DNA of 64,000 nucleotides, from NCBI GenBank assembly GCA_964446835.1, contig CAYUQT010000020.1, positions 66,047-130,046 on the forward strand, given 5' to 3'. Positions within the stretch are counted from its first letter, which is position 1, and every line of letters starts with the position of its first letter. The translations under genes and the position numbers were made by a program. The notes beneath the pieces were generated by a model that was given only the letters and a program-made list of their open reading frames with translations, did not search any database and was not told where the DNA came from. Source of the DNA: CAYUQT01 sp964446835 (GTDB lineage Bacteria > Planctomycetota > Phycisphaerae > UBA1845 > JAFGLZ01). Shown piece after piece: positions 18,525 through 27,891 of this stretch.

Positions 18525-19394
18525 CTACGCCGTCGCCTTTCGAATCATCTCCAGTGTCTCGTCGATCTGCTTCGTGCTGGTGAAACCGATGGTGAACGCA
18601 TCGACCGCTCCCAGGCCGAGCACGTATTTCAGCGCCGCAAAGCGTTTCTCGGGGCTGTCGTAGCCGGTCTCGCCGAAGATCTTCATTCCCAGCACGCTTC
18701 TACCCTTGTCGTGGATCTTCTTGATCTGGTCGGCCACCTTGTCCGGCTTGTCGTCCATGTTGATGCCGAAGGGATTGATGCGCACCAGGCGGACGTCGAC
18801 CCAATCGCAGTCGGCCGAGGCAGCCAGCGCATCGAACGAATGAAAGGATACGCCAACCGCCCGGACCTGGCCCTTCTGCTTCGCCTCGTACAACACGTCC
18901 ATCACCGGCCGCAAATCTGTCGGCCACCTGCCGTTGGTCATGCAGTGCATCAAAAGCGAATCAAGCTGGGGCACCTGGAGCTCACGGCGGAAGCGTTCGA
19001 TGTCCGCCTTGGCCGCTTCGGCATTCTTGGCGCCCGTCTTGGTCTGGATGAAGTACTTGTCGCCGGCGATGCCCTTCAGCGCCTTGCCGATCAGAGTGTG
19101 CGTCTGGTACGAGTAGGCCGTGTCGATATAGCGAATGCCGCTGTCCAGGGCGTGGTGAACCATCTTGATGAATCCGGTTTCACCCAGTGCCCGCTGCTGG
19201 TTGCCGCTATGGGTGCCGGTTCCGATGCCCAGGACGGACGCCTTCACGCCCGTCTTGCCGAGCGTCACCACGTTAGTGCCACAGGTGACCTTCGACGCCA
19301 CCGCGTCGGCGGCAAGGCCGAACCGTCCGGTCAATACCGCCGCACCGGCGGCGGCCGTTCCGGCGAGAAACCTACGACGTGAGATATCTGACAT
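18525..19394 (-). CDS. Tat-exported aldo/keto reductase
   Basis: 289 residues starting 'MSDISRRRFLAG', a clear twin-arginine signal. The aldo/keto reductase barrel follows with the catalytic tetrad visible: Asp91, Tyr96 ('YIDTAYSY'), Lys119 ('IQTKTG') and His150 ('SLLMHCM'). The C-terminal 'AFTIGFTSTKQIDE' is the usual NADP-binding end, although the canonical arginine is replaced. Tat export of a folded NAD(P) enzyme implies co-export of bound cofactor, as known for some periplasmic oxidoreductases. It is preceded by GAGAGGA. It belongs to the run of sugar oxidoreduction genes and may reduce or oxidise a keto sugar. Confidence 0.83.
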   Translation of the reverse strand: MSDISRRRFLAGTAAAGAAVLTGRFGLAADAVASKVTCGTNVVTLGKTGVKASVLGIGTGTHSGNQQRALGETGFIKMVHHALDSGIRYIDTAYSYQTHTLIGKALKGIAGDKYFIQTKTGAKNAEAAKADIERFRRELQVPQLDSLLMHCMTNGRWPTDLRPVMDVLYEAKQKGQVRAVGVSFHSFDALAASADCDWVDVRLVRINPFGINMDDKPDKVADQIKKIHDKGRSVLGMKIFGETGYDSPEKRFAALKYVLGLGAVDAFTIGFTSTKQIDETLEMIRKATA

Positions 19395-19501
19395 GGTAAG
19401 GTCCTCTCAAGCTTACAGGTCTATCAGTGCCAGGAAACCTGATTCCGCAAGACCTCCGACAGCTATGGGAACGAACAGTCGGTTGCTCGTCCTCCGCTCC
19501 G

Positions 19502-22042
19502 TTACTTCTTCAGCGCGTTGAGAAGCTGCTGGGCATCTTTGCCCGCGAGTTCAAGCTTCGGATTGCGCACCAGCTTGACGATGCGGTAGCTCGCCGTCTC
19601 GGGCGCCCCGGCGTGAATCTGAAACGCGATCTGTCCCGAGGCCTCGCCTGCGACGTCCAGCAGGGCCGTGCATAGCGTGCCGTTCAGTGCGGTCCAGATG
19701 GCCGGCCCCACCGCGAGGATCTCGTAACGGTTCCATTCACCGGGCTTGACGACACCCTTTCCGTTCTCGTTCTTGTCCAGCAGCCCTCGACCATGCTCGT
19801 GATACAGCTTACCCCACCAGCCTTCACCCACGTCGGCCTGATAGCCCAGTGCCTGGCCGGCCTCATCGACCTTCTTCGAGCGGAACTGGATGCCCGCGTT
19901 GCCGCCGGGCGGCGTCAGCTTGACATCGACTGCAAGGTAGAAGTCCTCGACGGGCACCTTCCACCAGATGAACTCGTTCCGCGGTATCTGTGCGTCGGAG
20001 CCGCCGACAATGGCGCCTTCTTTCACGCTCCAGTACTTCGCGGCGCCTTCCCAGCCGGCCAGGTCCTTTCCGTTGAAGATCGTGTTGTCGGCTTTGGCCT
20101 CGTCACCGATCGCCTTGGCGATCGCAACGGCTGCCTGCGCCGCTTCCGCTCGGACCTCGGCATCACCGATCTGCGCCAGAGTCAGCCACAATGCCCGTCG
20201 GTTCAGCGCGGAGTTCATGGCGCTGGCGATGGCCTTCCTATCGCCTGCGGGGAGCCTGGCCAGCGAGTCCAGGACGGCGGCTCTGGGCCACCCGATCAAG
20301 GCGCCCACAGCGATTTCTCTTGCCTTGCCCTGACCCTCACGTGCGGCGCGAGCAACGGCTTCGAACGCCTTCTCGCCGCCGGCGGTCGACAGGATCCTCA
20401 ACAGTGCAAGTTGCGTCTCACCCTTGGCGGTCTGCAGTGCCGTGGTGAATCGGCCGGTCACATCGGAGGGAATAGACGTGACGGTCAGCACCAGCGTCTG
20501 GCCCTCTTTGGCAGTGCCGCTCTGGGCCGCGTCATTTGCCTTGTATTCAATCAGTAGCTGCTTAGCCACTCCGGGCGCAGGATCGCCGAAGTTGCCGTTG
20601 GACGCTTCTACTGAGAGTGTGCCGCCCGAGATCAGCCCTCGCACCTTCTCGGTAACATCCGCCGTCTTGCCGCCTGCAAGGTCGCCGTAAACGGCCTTGG
20701 TGACGACCACGCTGCCGGCCCCGCGCTTCAGGGTGCCGCACAGATTCTGGATGACGGCCTCGGCCGCCTGCACCTCGGCGTCACTGCGGGCGGCGAGCAT
20801 GCACTTCAGCAGGCCATCCAACTCCGCTTGGCCGGCATAGTCGAGAAGGGCCTTCAATGCTGCGACGCGGACTCCGTCATCCGAGTCCTTCGATGCCGTC
20901 TCGAGCAACAATGCCCCCGGTTTGGCCAGGCCGCCCTGGCCGATCATCGCGACGGCAGCCGCGCGAGCTTGTGCGTTCTCATTGGCGAGCAGTGCACGCA
21001 GTGCCTTGTCGCCCGCTTCGCCGGGGAAGTGGCTCAAACCGTTTCGTGCGGCTTCCGCCACTTCACCCTTGGCGTTCCACGACAGCTTCGCGAGTACCGG
21101 CACCGCGGGCTCATAGGCCATGCGGGTCATCGCGGTCAGCGCCGCGGCACGTTCCGCGTCGTTACCCCGATCGGTCACGGTCATGAGAGCGGGTCCTGCG
21201 GCAGCCCCGCCCCGCGCCCCCAGAAGCCGGATCACCTCGATCTTGCGGTCTCCCTTGAGATCTCGCAGGGCCCCGACGAGCACCTCAGTGGTCCGGTTGG
21301 CGTCGGGCCATTCGCGTGCCGTTCGCAGTCCGCCGTTGAAGACTTCCTCGCGAGTGTTGTGCAGCATGCTCTTGAGCAGTGCGGCGCCCTTCTTGGGGTC
21401 TTGCGCAAGGACTCCGCCACGCATGGCGGCCACCTGCACCTCGATCGGCGCACCCTTGGTGCCGGCGAGACGCTCGTAGATCGCAACGGCCGCCTTGCGG
21501 TTGCCGGACGCGGCACGTCGCTCGGCCACGTCGAGAAGCCCGTCACCAATGGCCCGCATCGTCTCGGCAGGAAGCTTGGATTTGCGTACCGCATGGTTCA
21601 GCGCATCCAGTGCCGGGTCCGTCGCGATGACGCCCAACGCCCGCGCCGCGGCCTGGGCCACGGCATCGTCCTTCGAACCAAGTAGTTGGCTGATCGCCGG
21701 GACGGCCTCCTTGTCCTTTCGAATCGCCAGGGAGCTGATGATCCCGATCTTCAGGCGTCCCTCTGTCTTGCCCAACGCGTCGCGCAGTGCCGCACCCGCT
21801 TCGGGACAGGGCATCGGCTCCAGCGCATTTCTCGCGATGTGCGAGGTCTTCTCCTGCAACAGCATCGGTGCCAGCACCGGCACGGCGTCGCGCCCGCCCT
21901 TGATAGCGAGCAGACGGCAGGCGTCGGCCTTGTCCTTCAACGGGGCATCCGATTTCAGCACGGCCAGGGGATCGGACACCTGTCCCGCCTCGCCCAGCGT
22001 CAGGCAGACGGTCGTGATCATCGTCGCTAAAGTCGTTGTCAC
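19502..22042 (-). CDS. HEAT-repeat protein with C-terminal DUF1080 (3-keto-glycoside hydrolase-like) domain
   Basis: A GTG start at 22042 is preferred because AAGGAG lies nine bases before it; the GTG at 22060 has its own codons over that site. 846 residues: a short signal, HEAT/PBS-lyase-type alpha repeats from about 30 to 450 ('AAARALGVI', 'AEAARNGLSHFPGE', 'VAALKALLDYAG'), further helical repeats to about 640, then a DUF1080 concanavalin-like domain (about 650-840; 'FNGKDLAGWEGA', 'WNRYEILAVGP'). DUF1080 proteins are associated with cleavage of 3-keto-glycosides. The HEAT part is probably a protein-binding scaffold. Only 28 bases separate it from the upstream Gfo/Idh gene, so they are likely cotranscribed. 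Confidence 0.83.
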   Translation of the reverse strand: MTTTLATMITTVCLTLGEAGQVSDPLAVLKSDAPLKDKADACRLLAIKGGRDAVPVLAPMLLQEKTSHIARNALEPMPCPEAGAALRDALGKTEGRLKIGIISSLAIRKDKEAVPAISQLLGSKDDAVAQAAARALGVIATDPALDALNHAVRKSKLPAETMRAIGDGLLDVAERRAASGNRKAAVAIYERLAGTKGAPIEVQVAAMRGGVLAQDPKKGAALLKSMLHNTREEVFNGGLRTAREWPDANRTTEVLVGALRDLKGDRKIEVIRLLGARGGAAAGPALMTVTDRGNDAERAAALTAMTRMAYEPAVPVLAKLSWNAKGEVAEAARNGLSHFPGEAGDKALRALLANENAQARAAAVAMIGQGGLAKPGALLLETASKDSDDGVRVAALKALLDYAGQAELDGLLKCMLAARSDAEVQAAEAVIQNLCGTLKRGAGSVVVTKAVYGDLAGGKTADVTEKVRGLISGGTLSVEASNGNFGDPAPGVAKQLLIEYKANDAAQSGTAKEGQTLVLTVTSIPSDVTGRFTTALQTAKGETQLALLRILSTAGGEKAFEAVARAAREGQGKAREIAVGALIGWPRAAVLDSLARLPAGDRKAIASAMNSALNRRALWLTLAQIGDAEVRAEAAQAAVAIAKAIGDEAKADNTIFNGKDLAGWEGAAKYWSVKEGAIVGGSDAQIPRNEFIWWKVPVEDFYLAVDVKLTPPGGNAGIQFRSKKVDEAGQALGYQADVGEGWWGKLYHEHGRGLLDKNENGKGVVKPGEWNRYEILAVGPAIWTALNGTLCTALLDVAGEASGQIAFQIHAGAPETASYRIVKLVRNPKLELAGKDAQQLLNALKK

Positions 22043-22069
22043 GGGGCTATTCTCCTTCACCGCAGGGCG

Positions 22070-23365
22070 CTATATCGTCCACGGCTCACGCTGTGCACGC
22101 GCGAGCAGCCGGTTGGCCTCATCATCCTTCACAAAGGTCTCTGTCTCCGGATCGAACTGGAGGTCCCGTCCGAGCCACATGCAGATATTGGCGGCATGCA
22201 CCGTGCTCATGCCTTGGTGCATGACGATCGGATTCGCCACAGTTTCCTCCCGGGACTTCACGCAGTCCAGGAAGTTGCGCATGTGGTCCAGCGAGCGGCC
22301 TGTGCGAGCTACATACTCGCCCACGACCTCTTTGAACTGACGCAGCAATTCGGGGGAGGACACGTCCGGCCGCGGATATCCGTCTGCGGCGGCCGCCCAA
22401 CCCAGGTCGCCGTCGAATCGCTCGCCGCAGGACCCGTGCCAATACTTGTTGCCCCGCGACAGCACCAGCTTCTGTCCGTTCTTCATCTCGCAGATCATGC
22501 CGTCGCCGCTCTCGTTATCCACGTAGTGGTACTTGATGGGAATGGTATGTCCTTCAAGCCCGGCCAATGCCTGGGCGAAGGTGTGCGCGCCCCATTCGCC
22601 GATGCAACTGGTGTGGAAATCATAGAAGCCGCGCCAGCCGCCCTTCACGTACGTTTCGTTGTACGGCCGCCACGGGCACGGGCCCAGCCATGCGTCCCAA
22701 TCCAGTTCATCCCGCGGAGGTTCGGGCTGTGCTGCGAGCCAGTCGTGGCGCATCTTCGCTGCGTCCCACGGCGCGATGTGCGCGTAGGCCGTGTGTACCT
22801 TCCCGAGGCGCCCCGTCCTCGCCATCTCGATGGCGAACACGTGGTTGGCCTCGCTCACTCGCTGCGTACACGTCTGGTAGACGCGGCCGTAGCGCTTGGC
22901 CGTATCGATGACCGCCCGCCCCTCGGCCACCGTCATGGTCGAGGGCTTCTCGGTGAAGACGTCCTTGCCAGCACGCATGGCACGAATCGAGGCCTGCGCA
23001 TGCCATCGGTCGCCGGTCGCGATGAGCACCGTGTCGATGTCCGGTCGTGTCGACAGGAGCTCACGCATGTCCGAGTACATGGTGCAGTCCTTGTTGCTGT
23101 AGTGCTCGTCGACGACTCTCTTGACCTCCAGGCGCTGCGCCTTACGCACATCGCAGATGGCCAGAACCTGAACGTCCTTGTTGCCCATGGCCCAACGCAA
23201 GTCGTACATGCCCCGTCCGCGAATGCCGATGCCCGCCATGGTGATGCGTTCGGACGGTGGTGTTGCGCCGCCCAGCCCCAGGGCCGAGGATGGCACGATG
23301 TACGGCGCGGCCACAGCGGCGGCGGCACTGCCCAAGAATCTCCTGCGCGATAGCCTTCCACTCAT
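22070..23365 (-). CDS. Tat-exported Gfo/Idh/MocA family oxidoreductase
   Basis: The start at 23365 is set by GGAGG eight bases upstream. 431 residues: a Tat signal 'SRRRFLGSAAAAVAA', a Rossmann domain ('AGIGIRGRGMYDLRWA'), the conserved 'DVFTEKPSTMT' (the EKP motif with the catalytic/cofactor lysine) and the alpha/beta C-domain with 'DELDWDAWLGPCPWRPY' and 'RGFYDFHTSCIGEWGAH'. These features match the large exported Planctomycete subgroup, which oxidises or reduces sugars with tightly bound NAD(P). It lies between two DUF1080 genes, fitting formation of a 3-keto sugar for DUF1080 cleavage. That link comes from known family pairings, not from this sequence alone. Confidence 0.87.
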   Translation of the reverse strand: MSGRLSRRRFLGSAAAAVAAPYIVPSSALGLGGATPPSERITMAGIGIRGRGMYDLRWAMGNKDVQVLAICDVRKAQRLEVKRVVDEHYSNKDCTMYSDMRELLSTRPDIDTVLIATGDRWHAQASIRAMRAGKDVFTEKPSTMTVAEGRAVIDTAKRYGRVYQTCTQRVSEANHVFAIEMARTGRLGKVHTAYAHIAPWDAAKMRHDWLAAQPEPPRDELDWDAWLGPCPWRPYNETYVKGGWRGFYDFHTSCIGEWGAHTFAQALAGLEGHTIPIKYHYVDNESGDGMICEMKNGQKLVLSRGNKYWHGSCGERFDGDLGWAAAADGYPRPDVSSPELLRQFKEVVGEYVARTGRSLDHMRNFLDCVKSREETVANPIVMHQGMSTVHAANICMWLGRDLQFDPETETFVKDDEANRLLARAQREPWTI

Positions 23366-23588
23366 CTCATGGTCCTCCAGTGATCTGTCGAGCGGGTCAG
23401 GGACGACCAACACTCCTGATCCCGCATTGCCATGATCGTCTTCACACTCTGCTCGTCAGTGCAGCGCGGTCGCACATCATTCGACGGCTCTCGCTCTTCA
23501 CTGCGGTTCACATCAATACGGGCGACCATCTCTTCAGGCCGGCCGCATAGACACCCACGCAATGGCTGCCGAATCGCAGGCGTTGCCG

Positions 23589-24461
23589 CTAGTCCTTCAG
23601 CTCTCTGACCCAGATGTTGCGGAACAGGACCGGGTTGCCGTGGTCCTGAAGCTCGATCGGGCCCTTGTCGCCGTGAGGCTCGTAAGACATCACGGCATGC
23701 GGTCCCTTCCACAGGGTTCCGCCGGTAAGCTCGTAGTGATCCTGGATCAGCACGCCGTTGTGCAATATGGTAAACGTTGCCCGCTTGACCACCTTGTTCC
23801 CTTCGAAAACGGGACGGTGGAAGATGATGTCATAGCTCTGCCACTGGCCGGGCTGGCGGCACGCATTGACGAGTGGGACCTTCCGGCCATACAGCGAGCC
23901 GGCCTGCCCGTCGGGATACGTCTTGTTGTTGTACGAATCGAGCACCTGCACCTCATAGCGCCCCATGAGGAACACGCCGCTGTTGCCGCGGCCCTGTCCC
24001 TCGCCCTCGACCTTCGTGGGGGTGGCCCATTCGACGTGCAACTGGCACGAACCGAACTGCTGCTTGCTTCGGATCATGCCGGATTGCCTGGTGGGAGACA
24101 TGGCCCCATCTTTGACAATCCACTTGGTCGGCCTGCCCGCGGCCGTCGAGGTCCATTGACTCAGGTCTTTGCCGTCGAAGAGCACTACAGCATCGGAAGG
24201 TGCCGTGCCGGGCTGATCTTGCGTGCTGCACGTTCCCGGCGTAATGATCTTGGGCTGAGGTTGTTTAGCGGGATCTTCTTCGTGGACCATGATGCCGTCT
24301 ATGGTCATGAAGTGGGCCGTGAATTCTTTGCCTTGGTCATCCTTCTGCTTCTCCGACCATTCCTTGATGACGGGCGTGTCGAAATCGGCCAGCGCGATGG
24401 GAGCCGCTGAGAAGACAAAGGCGATCAGCAGGGCTGCCGATACAATGGTTTTCCGTGTCAT
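23589..24461 (-). CDS. Secreted DUF1080 domain protein (3-keto-glycoside hydrolase/lyase-like)
   Basis: The ATG at 24461 has AAGGAG eight bases upstream, which rejects the longer frame. 290 residues: a Sec signal (1-26), a linker of about 60 residues, then one DUF1080 jelly-roll ('VVLFDGKDLSQW', 'FGSCQLHVEWATP', 'GNSGVFLMGRYEVQVLDS', 'FRNIWVREL'). The GNSGVFL...YEVQVLDS pair is the usual core motif. Characterised relatives act on 3-keto glycosides made by Gfo/Idh/MocA dehydrogenases, and one such gene lies 223 bases downstream on the same strand. It is probably the first gene of the transcription unit running down to 16.3 kb. Confidence 0.84.
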   Translation of the reverse strand: MTRKTIVSAALLIAFVFSAAPIALADFDTPVIKEWSEKQKDDQGKEFTAHFMTIDGIMVHEEDPAKQPQPKIITPGTCSTQDQPGTAPSDAVVLFDGKDLSQWTSTAAGRPTKWIVKDGAMSPTRQSGMIRSKQQFGSCQLHVEWATPTKVEGEGQGRGNSGVFLMGRYEVQVLDSYNNKTYPDGQAGSLYGRKVPLVNACRQPGQWQSYDIIFHRPVFEGNKVVKRATFTILHNGVLIQDHYELTGGTLWKGPHAVMSYEPHGDKGPIELQDHGNPVLFRNIWVRELKD

Positions 24462-25158
24462 GACTGTTTCTCCTTCCAGTGTCTGAAGATTGATACCCTG
24501 ATACTCTCCCCGTGCAGTCGCTCTGCTGCGTGGCGTTTCGCCATGTGCAGCGCATGATCTGCCGGCAAGCCAGTTCTCCGGACCTCCGGGCTCACCACGG
24601 ACGAACGGTTGTCTCTGGCTGGTGATTGTGTCCCGCGTCCACTGATAGGCAGTTCGATTCCGCGTGGGTCCCGGGGTTTTGGGAGGGGAGGCGATTCCTT
24701 GCGGCTCACGTTGACCCTCCGAAACGCCCTGTCCCGCCATCCAGACCCCACACGTTCGGCCTTTTCCGCGGCTCCACAGGCGCCCGGGGACCGCCCCCAA
24801 GCACTGTGCGGGCAGTATACCGCCGCCTTGCACCCCTTCAAAGCCGAAACTGAGCGGCAGCGACCGGTTCAGGGCTTCCGGGGTACATTGGGCTGGTCAA
24901 GGGTTTCGCGATGGACACATTCGAGGAAGTCGGGATCGATATCGCATGTGATGCCGGAAAGGGATAGATGGGGACGTGACAGACGGGAACAGCGTCCACG
25001 TTGTCGCAAGGAGAGGAGGCATTCTTTGTGCCTCCAGAGCGGATTTCCATAGGCGAGCGACTGGGAGCCTGCTGACGCAGAAGCCGCCGACAGGTACTGG
25101 CGGACTGATTCCGGCCTCGGACCATTTCAGGACGCGTGAAATCGGCCGGGAAGAGCAA
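24462..25158. other. Intergenic region with a dispersed repeat
   Basis: About 700 bases between the DUF1080 start and the pckG end. No credible gene was found. It includes one copy of a 90-base repeat (25016-25105) whose other copy lies beyond pckG, and otherwise GC-rich sequence. The promoter of the DUF1080-led unit should be here but was not recognised. Confidence 0.45.
25016..25105 (+). repeat. 90-base dispersed repeat, copy 1 (flanks pckG)
   Basis: Ninety bases that align without gaps to 27434-27523 at roughly three quarters identity. The best shared blocks are 'TGTGCCTCCAGAGCGG' near the start and 'AAGCCGCCGACAGGT' near the end. The copies are direct repeats about 2.4 kb apart with pckG between them. 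Confidence 0.65.
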
Positions 25159-25190
25159 GACGGCGGGCGCCGAGAAGGGCGCCCGCCGTC
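25159..25190 (-). terminator. Intrinsic terminator-like hairpin after pckG
   Basis: GACGGCGGGCGCC and GGCGCCCGCCGTC make a perfect 13-base-pair stem with a six-base loop, 33 bases beyond the pckG stop. On the minus strand it is followed by TTGCTCTTCC, only partly T-rich. It is very likely the transcription end of pckG. Confidence 0.72.
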
Positions 25191-25222
25191 GTTCACGATC
25201 GTGTCAGCCGTCAGCCAGCCGT

Positions 25223-27001
25223 TCAGCTCGTCCGAAGCCGGCGTTCGAGTGAATGGAGTTCATCCGTCAAGGCGTGCGGCACATTCTCGCCGAGTTCACC
25301 AAAGAACGCCCGGGCGCTGTCGACCTCCTGCCGCCAATCGTCGCGGTTGACCTTGAGCAGCTCCGCTACCACGCCTTCCGGCAGATCGAGACCCGCGAGG
25401 TCGATGCTGTCCGGCGTCGGCACGAAACCGATCGGCGTCTCCGTCGCTTCCGCTTCGTTGCGGCAGCGGCCGAGGACCCACTCGAGCACACGGAGGTTCT
25501 CGCCGTAGCCCGGCCAGAGAAACTCGCCGGCCTCGTCCGTGCGGAACCAGTTGACGTGGAAGATCTTGGGCGGCCTGCGGGCACGCTGGCCGACCTCGAG
25601 CCAGTGGCGGAAGTAGTCGGCCATGTGGTAACCGCAGAACGGGAGCATTGCCATCGGGTCGCGGCGAAGCTCGCCGAGCTTGCCGAACTGGGCTGCCGTC
25701 CGCTCGGACGCCATGGTCGCGCCCATGAACACCCCATGCTGCCAACTGTACGCCTGGTAGACCAGCGGGGCGAGGTGGGCTCGCCGACCGCCGAAGATGA
25801 TCGCGGAAATCGGCACGCCGTGGTGATGCTCGCTGCGGAAACTGTGTGACGGGCACTGTTGGAGCGGTGCGGTGAATCTCGCGTTCGGGTGCGCTCCGAG
25901 CACCGGTTTGCCGTTGGCGTCGAGTTGCCCGGGGCTCCAGGGTTTACCCTGCCAATCGATGCCTTTCTCCGGCGGCGGGCCGTCGCCGCCTTCCCACCAG
26001 ACCGTCTTTCCCCCGGTCAGCACCACGTTTGTGAAGATCGTGTTGCGGCGCACCGTGGCGACGGCGTTCGGGTTCGTCGTCGAGTTCGTGCCCGGCGCGA
26101 CACCGAAGAAGCCGGCCTCGGGATTGACTGCCCAGAGCTGGCCGTCCGTGTCGATCCGCATCCAGGCGATGTCGTCACCGACCGTCCAGATGCGGTAGCC
26201 CTTGCGGGTCAGCGACTCTGGCGGCACGAGCATCGCGAGGTTGGTTTTGCCGCATGCGCTGGGGAAGGCTGCGGCCACATAGTCGATGCGTCCTTCCGGC
26301 GTCTCGACGCCCATGATCAGCATGTGCTCGGCCAGCCAGCCTTCTTTGCGGGCCTGCCAGCTCGCCAATCTCAGCGCCATGCACTTCTTGCTGAGCAGCA
26401 CGTTGCCGCCGTAACCTGATCCGACGCTCCAAATCGTATTGTCTTCCGGAAAATGGAGAATCAGCCGGCGATCCACATTGAGGTCGGCCTTGCTGTGCAG
26501 GCACTTGGTGAAGTCGCCCTTGTCGCCCAGGATATCAAGGACTTCCTGGCCGCAGCGCACCATGATCAGCATGTTCAGCACGACGTAGATGCTGTCGGTC
26601 AGTTCCACGCCGATTTTCGAGAACACCGAGCCCACCGGCCCGAGGCTGAACGGGATCACGTACATGGTGCGGCCGCGCATCGATTCTTTGAAGATGGCGC
26701 CGGCGCGACTGTAGCCCTCATCCGGACTCATCCAGTTGTTCGTGGGGCCGGCATCGTCCTTCTCCTTCGTACAGATGTACGTCAGGTGCTCCGTGCGGGC
26801 CACGTCGTTCGCGGCCGTTCGATGGTAGTAGCAGCCCGGCAGTTTCTTCTGGTTGAGGGCCAGAATCTCGCGAGACGCAACCGCCTCGGCCCGCAGGGCG
26901 TCCCGCTGCGCGTTGCTGCCGTCGATCCAGACGATCTTGTCCGGCTTACACATGGCCGCGCATTCGTCAATCCACTTCTTCAATCCTTCATGGTTGGTCA
27001 T
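25223..27001 (-). CDS. pckG: Phosphoenolpyruvate carboxykinase (GTP)
   Basis: Start chosen at 27001 ('MTNHEGLKKWIDECAAMCKPD'), which matches where the family begins; an upstream in-frame start at 27079 adds an atypical leader. 592 residues, the normal length for the GTP-type enzyme. Visible motifs are the kinase-1a loop 'FPSACGKTNLAM', the metal/GTP segments 'GDDIAWM' and 'NPEAGFFGVAPGT', 'RRNTIFTNV' and the C-terminal 'FGGRRAHLAPLV'. It interconverts oxaloacetate plus GTP and PEP plus CO2 in the cytosol, linking the TCA cycle and gluconeogenesis. It is monocistronic, with a strong hairpin after it and a pair of 90-base repeats outside it. Confidence 0.95.
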   Translation of the reverse strand: MTNHEGLKKWIDECAAMCKPDKIVWIDGSNAQRDALRAEAVASREILALNQKKLPGCYYHRTAANDVARTEHLTYICTKEKDDAGPTNNWMSPDEGYSRAGAIFKESMRGRTMYVIPFSLGPVGSVFSKIGVELTDSIYVVLNMLIMVRCGQEVLDILGDKGDFTKCLHSKADLNVDRRLILHFPEDNTIWSVGSGYGGNVLLSKKCMALRLASWQARKEGWLAEHMLIMGVETPEGRIDYVAAAFPSACGKTNLAMLVPPESLTRKGYRIWTVGDDIAWMRIDTDGQLWAVNPEAGFFGVAPGTNSTTNPNAVATVRRNTIFTNVVLTGGKTVWWEGGDGPPPEKGIDWQGKPWSPGQLDANGKPVLGAHPNARFTAPLQQCPSHSFRSEHHHGVPISAIIFGGRRAHLAPLVYQAYSWQHGVFMGATMASERTAAQFGKLGELRRDPMAMLPFCGYHMADYFRHWLEVGQRARRPPKIFHVNWFRTDEAGEFLWPGYGENLRVLEWVLGRCRNEAEATETPIGFVPTPDSIDLAGLDLPEGVVAELLKVNRDDWRQEVDSARAFFGELGENVPHALTDELHSLERRLRTS

Positions 27002-27350
27002 GTTCGCACCTGAAAACGGACACAGGGATTCACCTGCCAGGGCCTCACACGGCCCGGCCAACGGCTTATCCGTAGCCAATCACTTCCTGACCGCCCGCCG
27101 ATTCCAGCGGCGGCCCAGACAGAAACGAAGGCTCCACAAGAGATGCGAGAGCCCCGCCAACCCGGTCGGGCCAGCGCCGTATAATAGCGTTTCTCCTGTC
27201 GAGTGCCAAATGGCCGTTTCAAGGTCATCTCAGACGCCGGAAACGCACCGCATCCGGAAGTGCAGGCAGAAGGTGCAGTGCCATAGTCTCCACAGCGAGT
27301 GACGGCAGGATGACGCACTGAACGTCTTCGACGGACAAACGGCAGGCAAG

Positions 27351-27396
27351 GGGTCGGTACTGGACTCGAACCAGTTTCTTCCTGCCTGTAAGTCTC
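27351..27396 (-). repeat. Degenerate tRNA-Val 3'-half-like fragment
   Basis: On the minus strand the sequence has a T-arm-like block 'CTGGTTCGAGTCCAG' and the 3' acceptor-like end 'TACCGACC', preceded by 'ACTTACAGGCAGG', resembling an anticodon arm with TAC. No D-arm or 5' acceptor strand is present, so it is not a functional tRNA. It closely matches a better preserved fragment at 53620-53668 in the same orientation. Confidence 0.55.
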
Positions 27397-27433
27397 GATG
27401 GCAGATGAATGGCCTCTCATAGATGCTTATCGA

Positions 27434-27523
27434 GAGGCCTTCTATGTGCCTCCAGAGCGGTCTTCCACAGGCAAGTAGCTCGAAGCATACTGCCGGGCAA
27501 GCCGCCGACAGGTGCTGGCCGAC
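27434..27523 (+). repeat. 90-base dispersed repeat, copy 2
   Basis: Direct-repeat partner of 25016-25105. The two share the order of conserved blocks and exact length, so they derive from one element. The copy sits just beyond the tRNA-like fragment. Confidence 0.65.
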
Positions 27524-27891
27524 CGTGCACTTGCGTATGGCTTTCGCGCGGAACCTGCGTCCTGGGGTTCTGCCAAGGACGGTACAGGAGCGTCGGCGGC
27601 TCACAACTCGCACTCAACATGCGGCGAACTCAGCTCCAGGCTCAATTACAGACATGGTGTGTGGATGGCAGTCGATGCACACTCGAGTGGGGAGTTACGT
27701 AAGCCCTTTGTTATCAACGAGGCCGAAGTTTTCGTCAGGGGCAGGGCGCTGTACAATGGCGGGATATGGTCCGGCGGCGCAGCCGGACAAGGTTATCTGG
27801 GAATCTTCGGATAAGGCCGATCTGGCGGTTTCCCCGCATCAGTCGGCACGATGTGGCCGGCAAGGGCCGGATCGAGACTTCGAGGTCAATC

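Larger units (their letters stand above)
27002..27891. other. Long intergenic region with tRNA fragment and repeat
   Basis: About 890 bases between divergent pckG and a Gfo/Idh/MocA gene. It holds a tRNA 3'-half-like fragment (27351-27396) and copy 2 of the 90-base repeat (27434-27523). Other open frames are short, overlap each other and lack ribosome sites. Confidence 0.5.
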
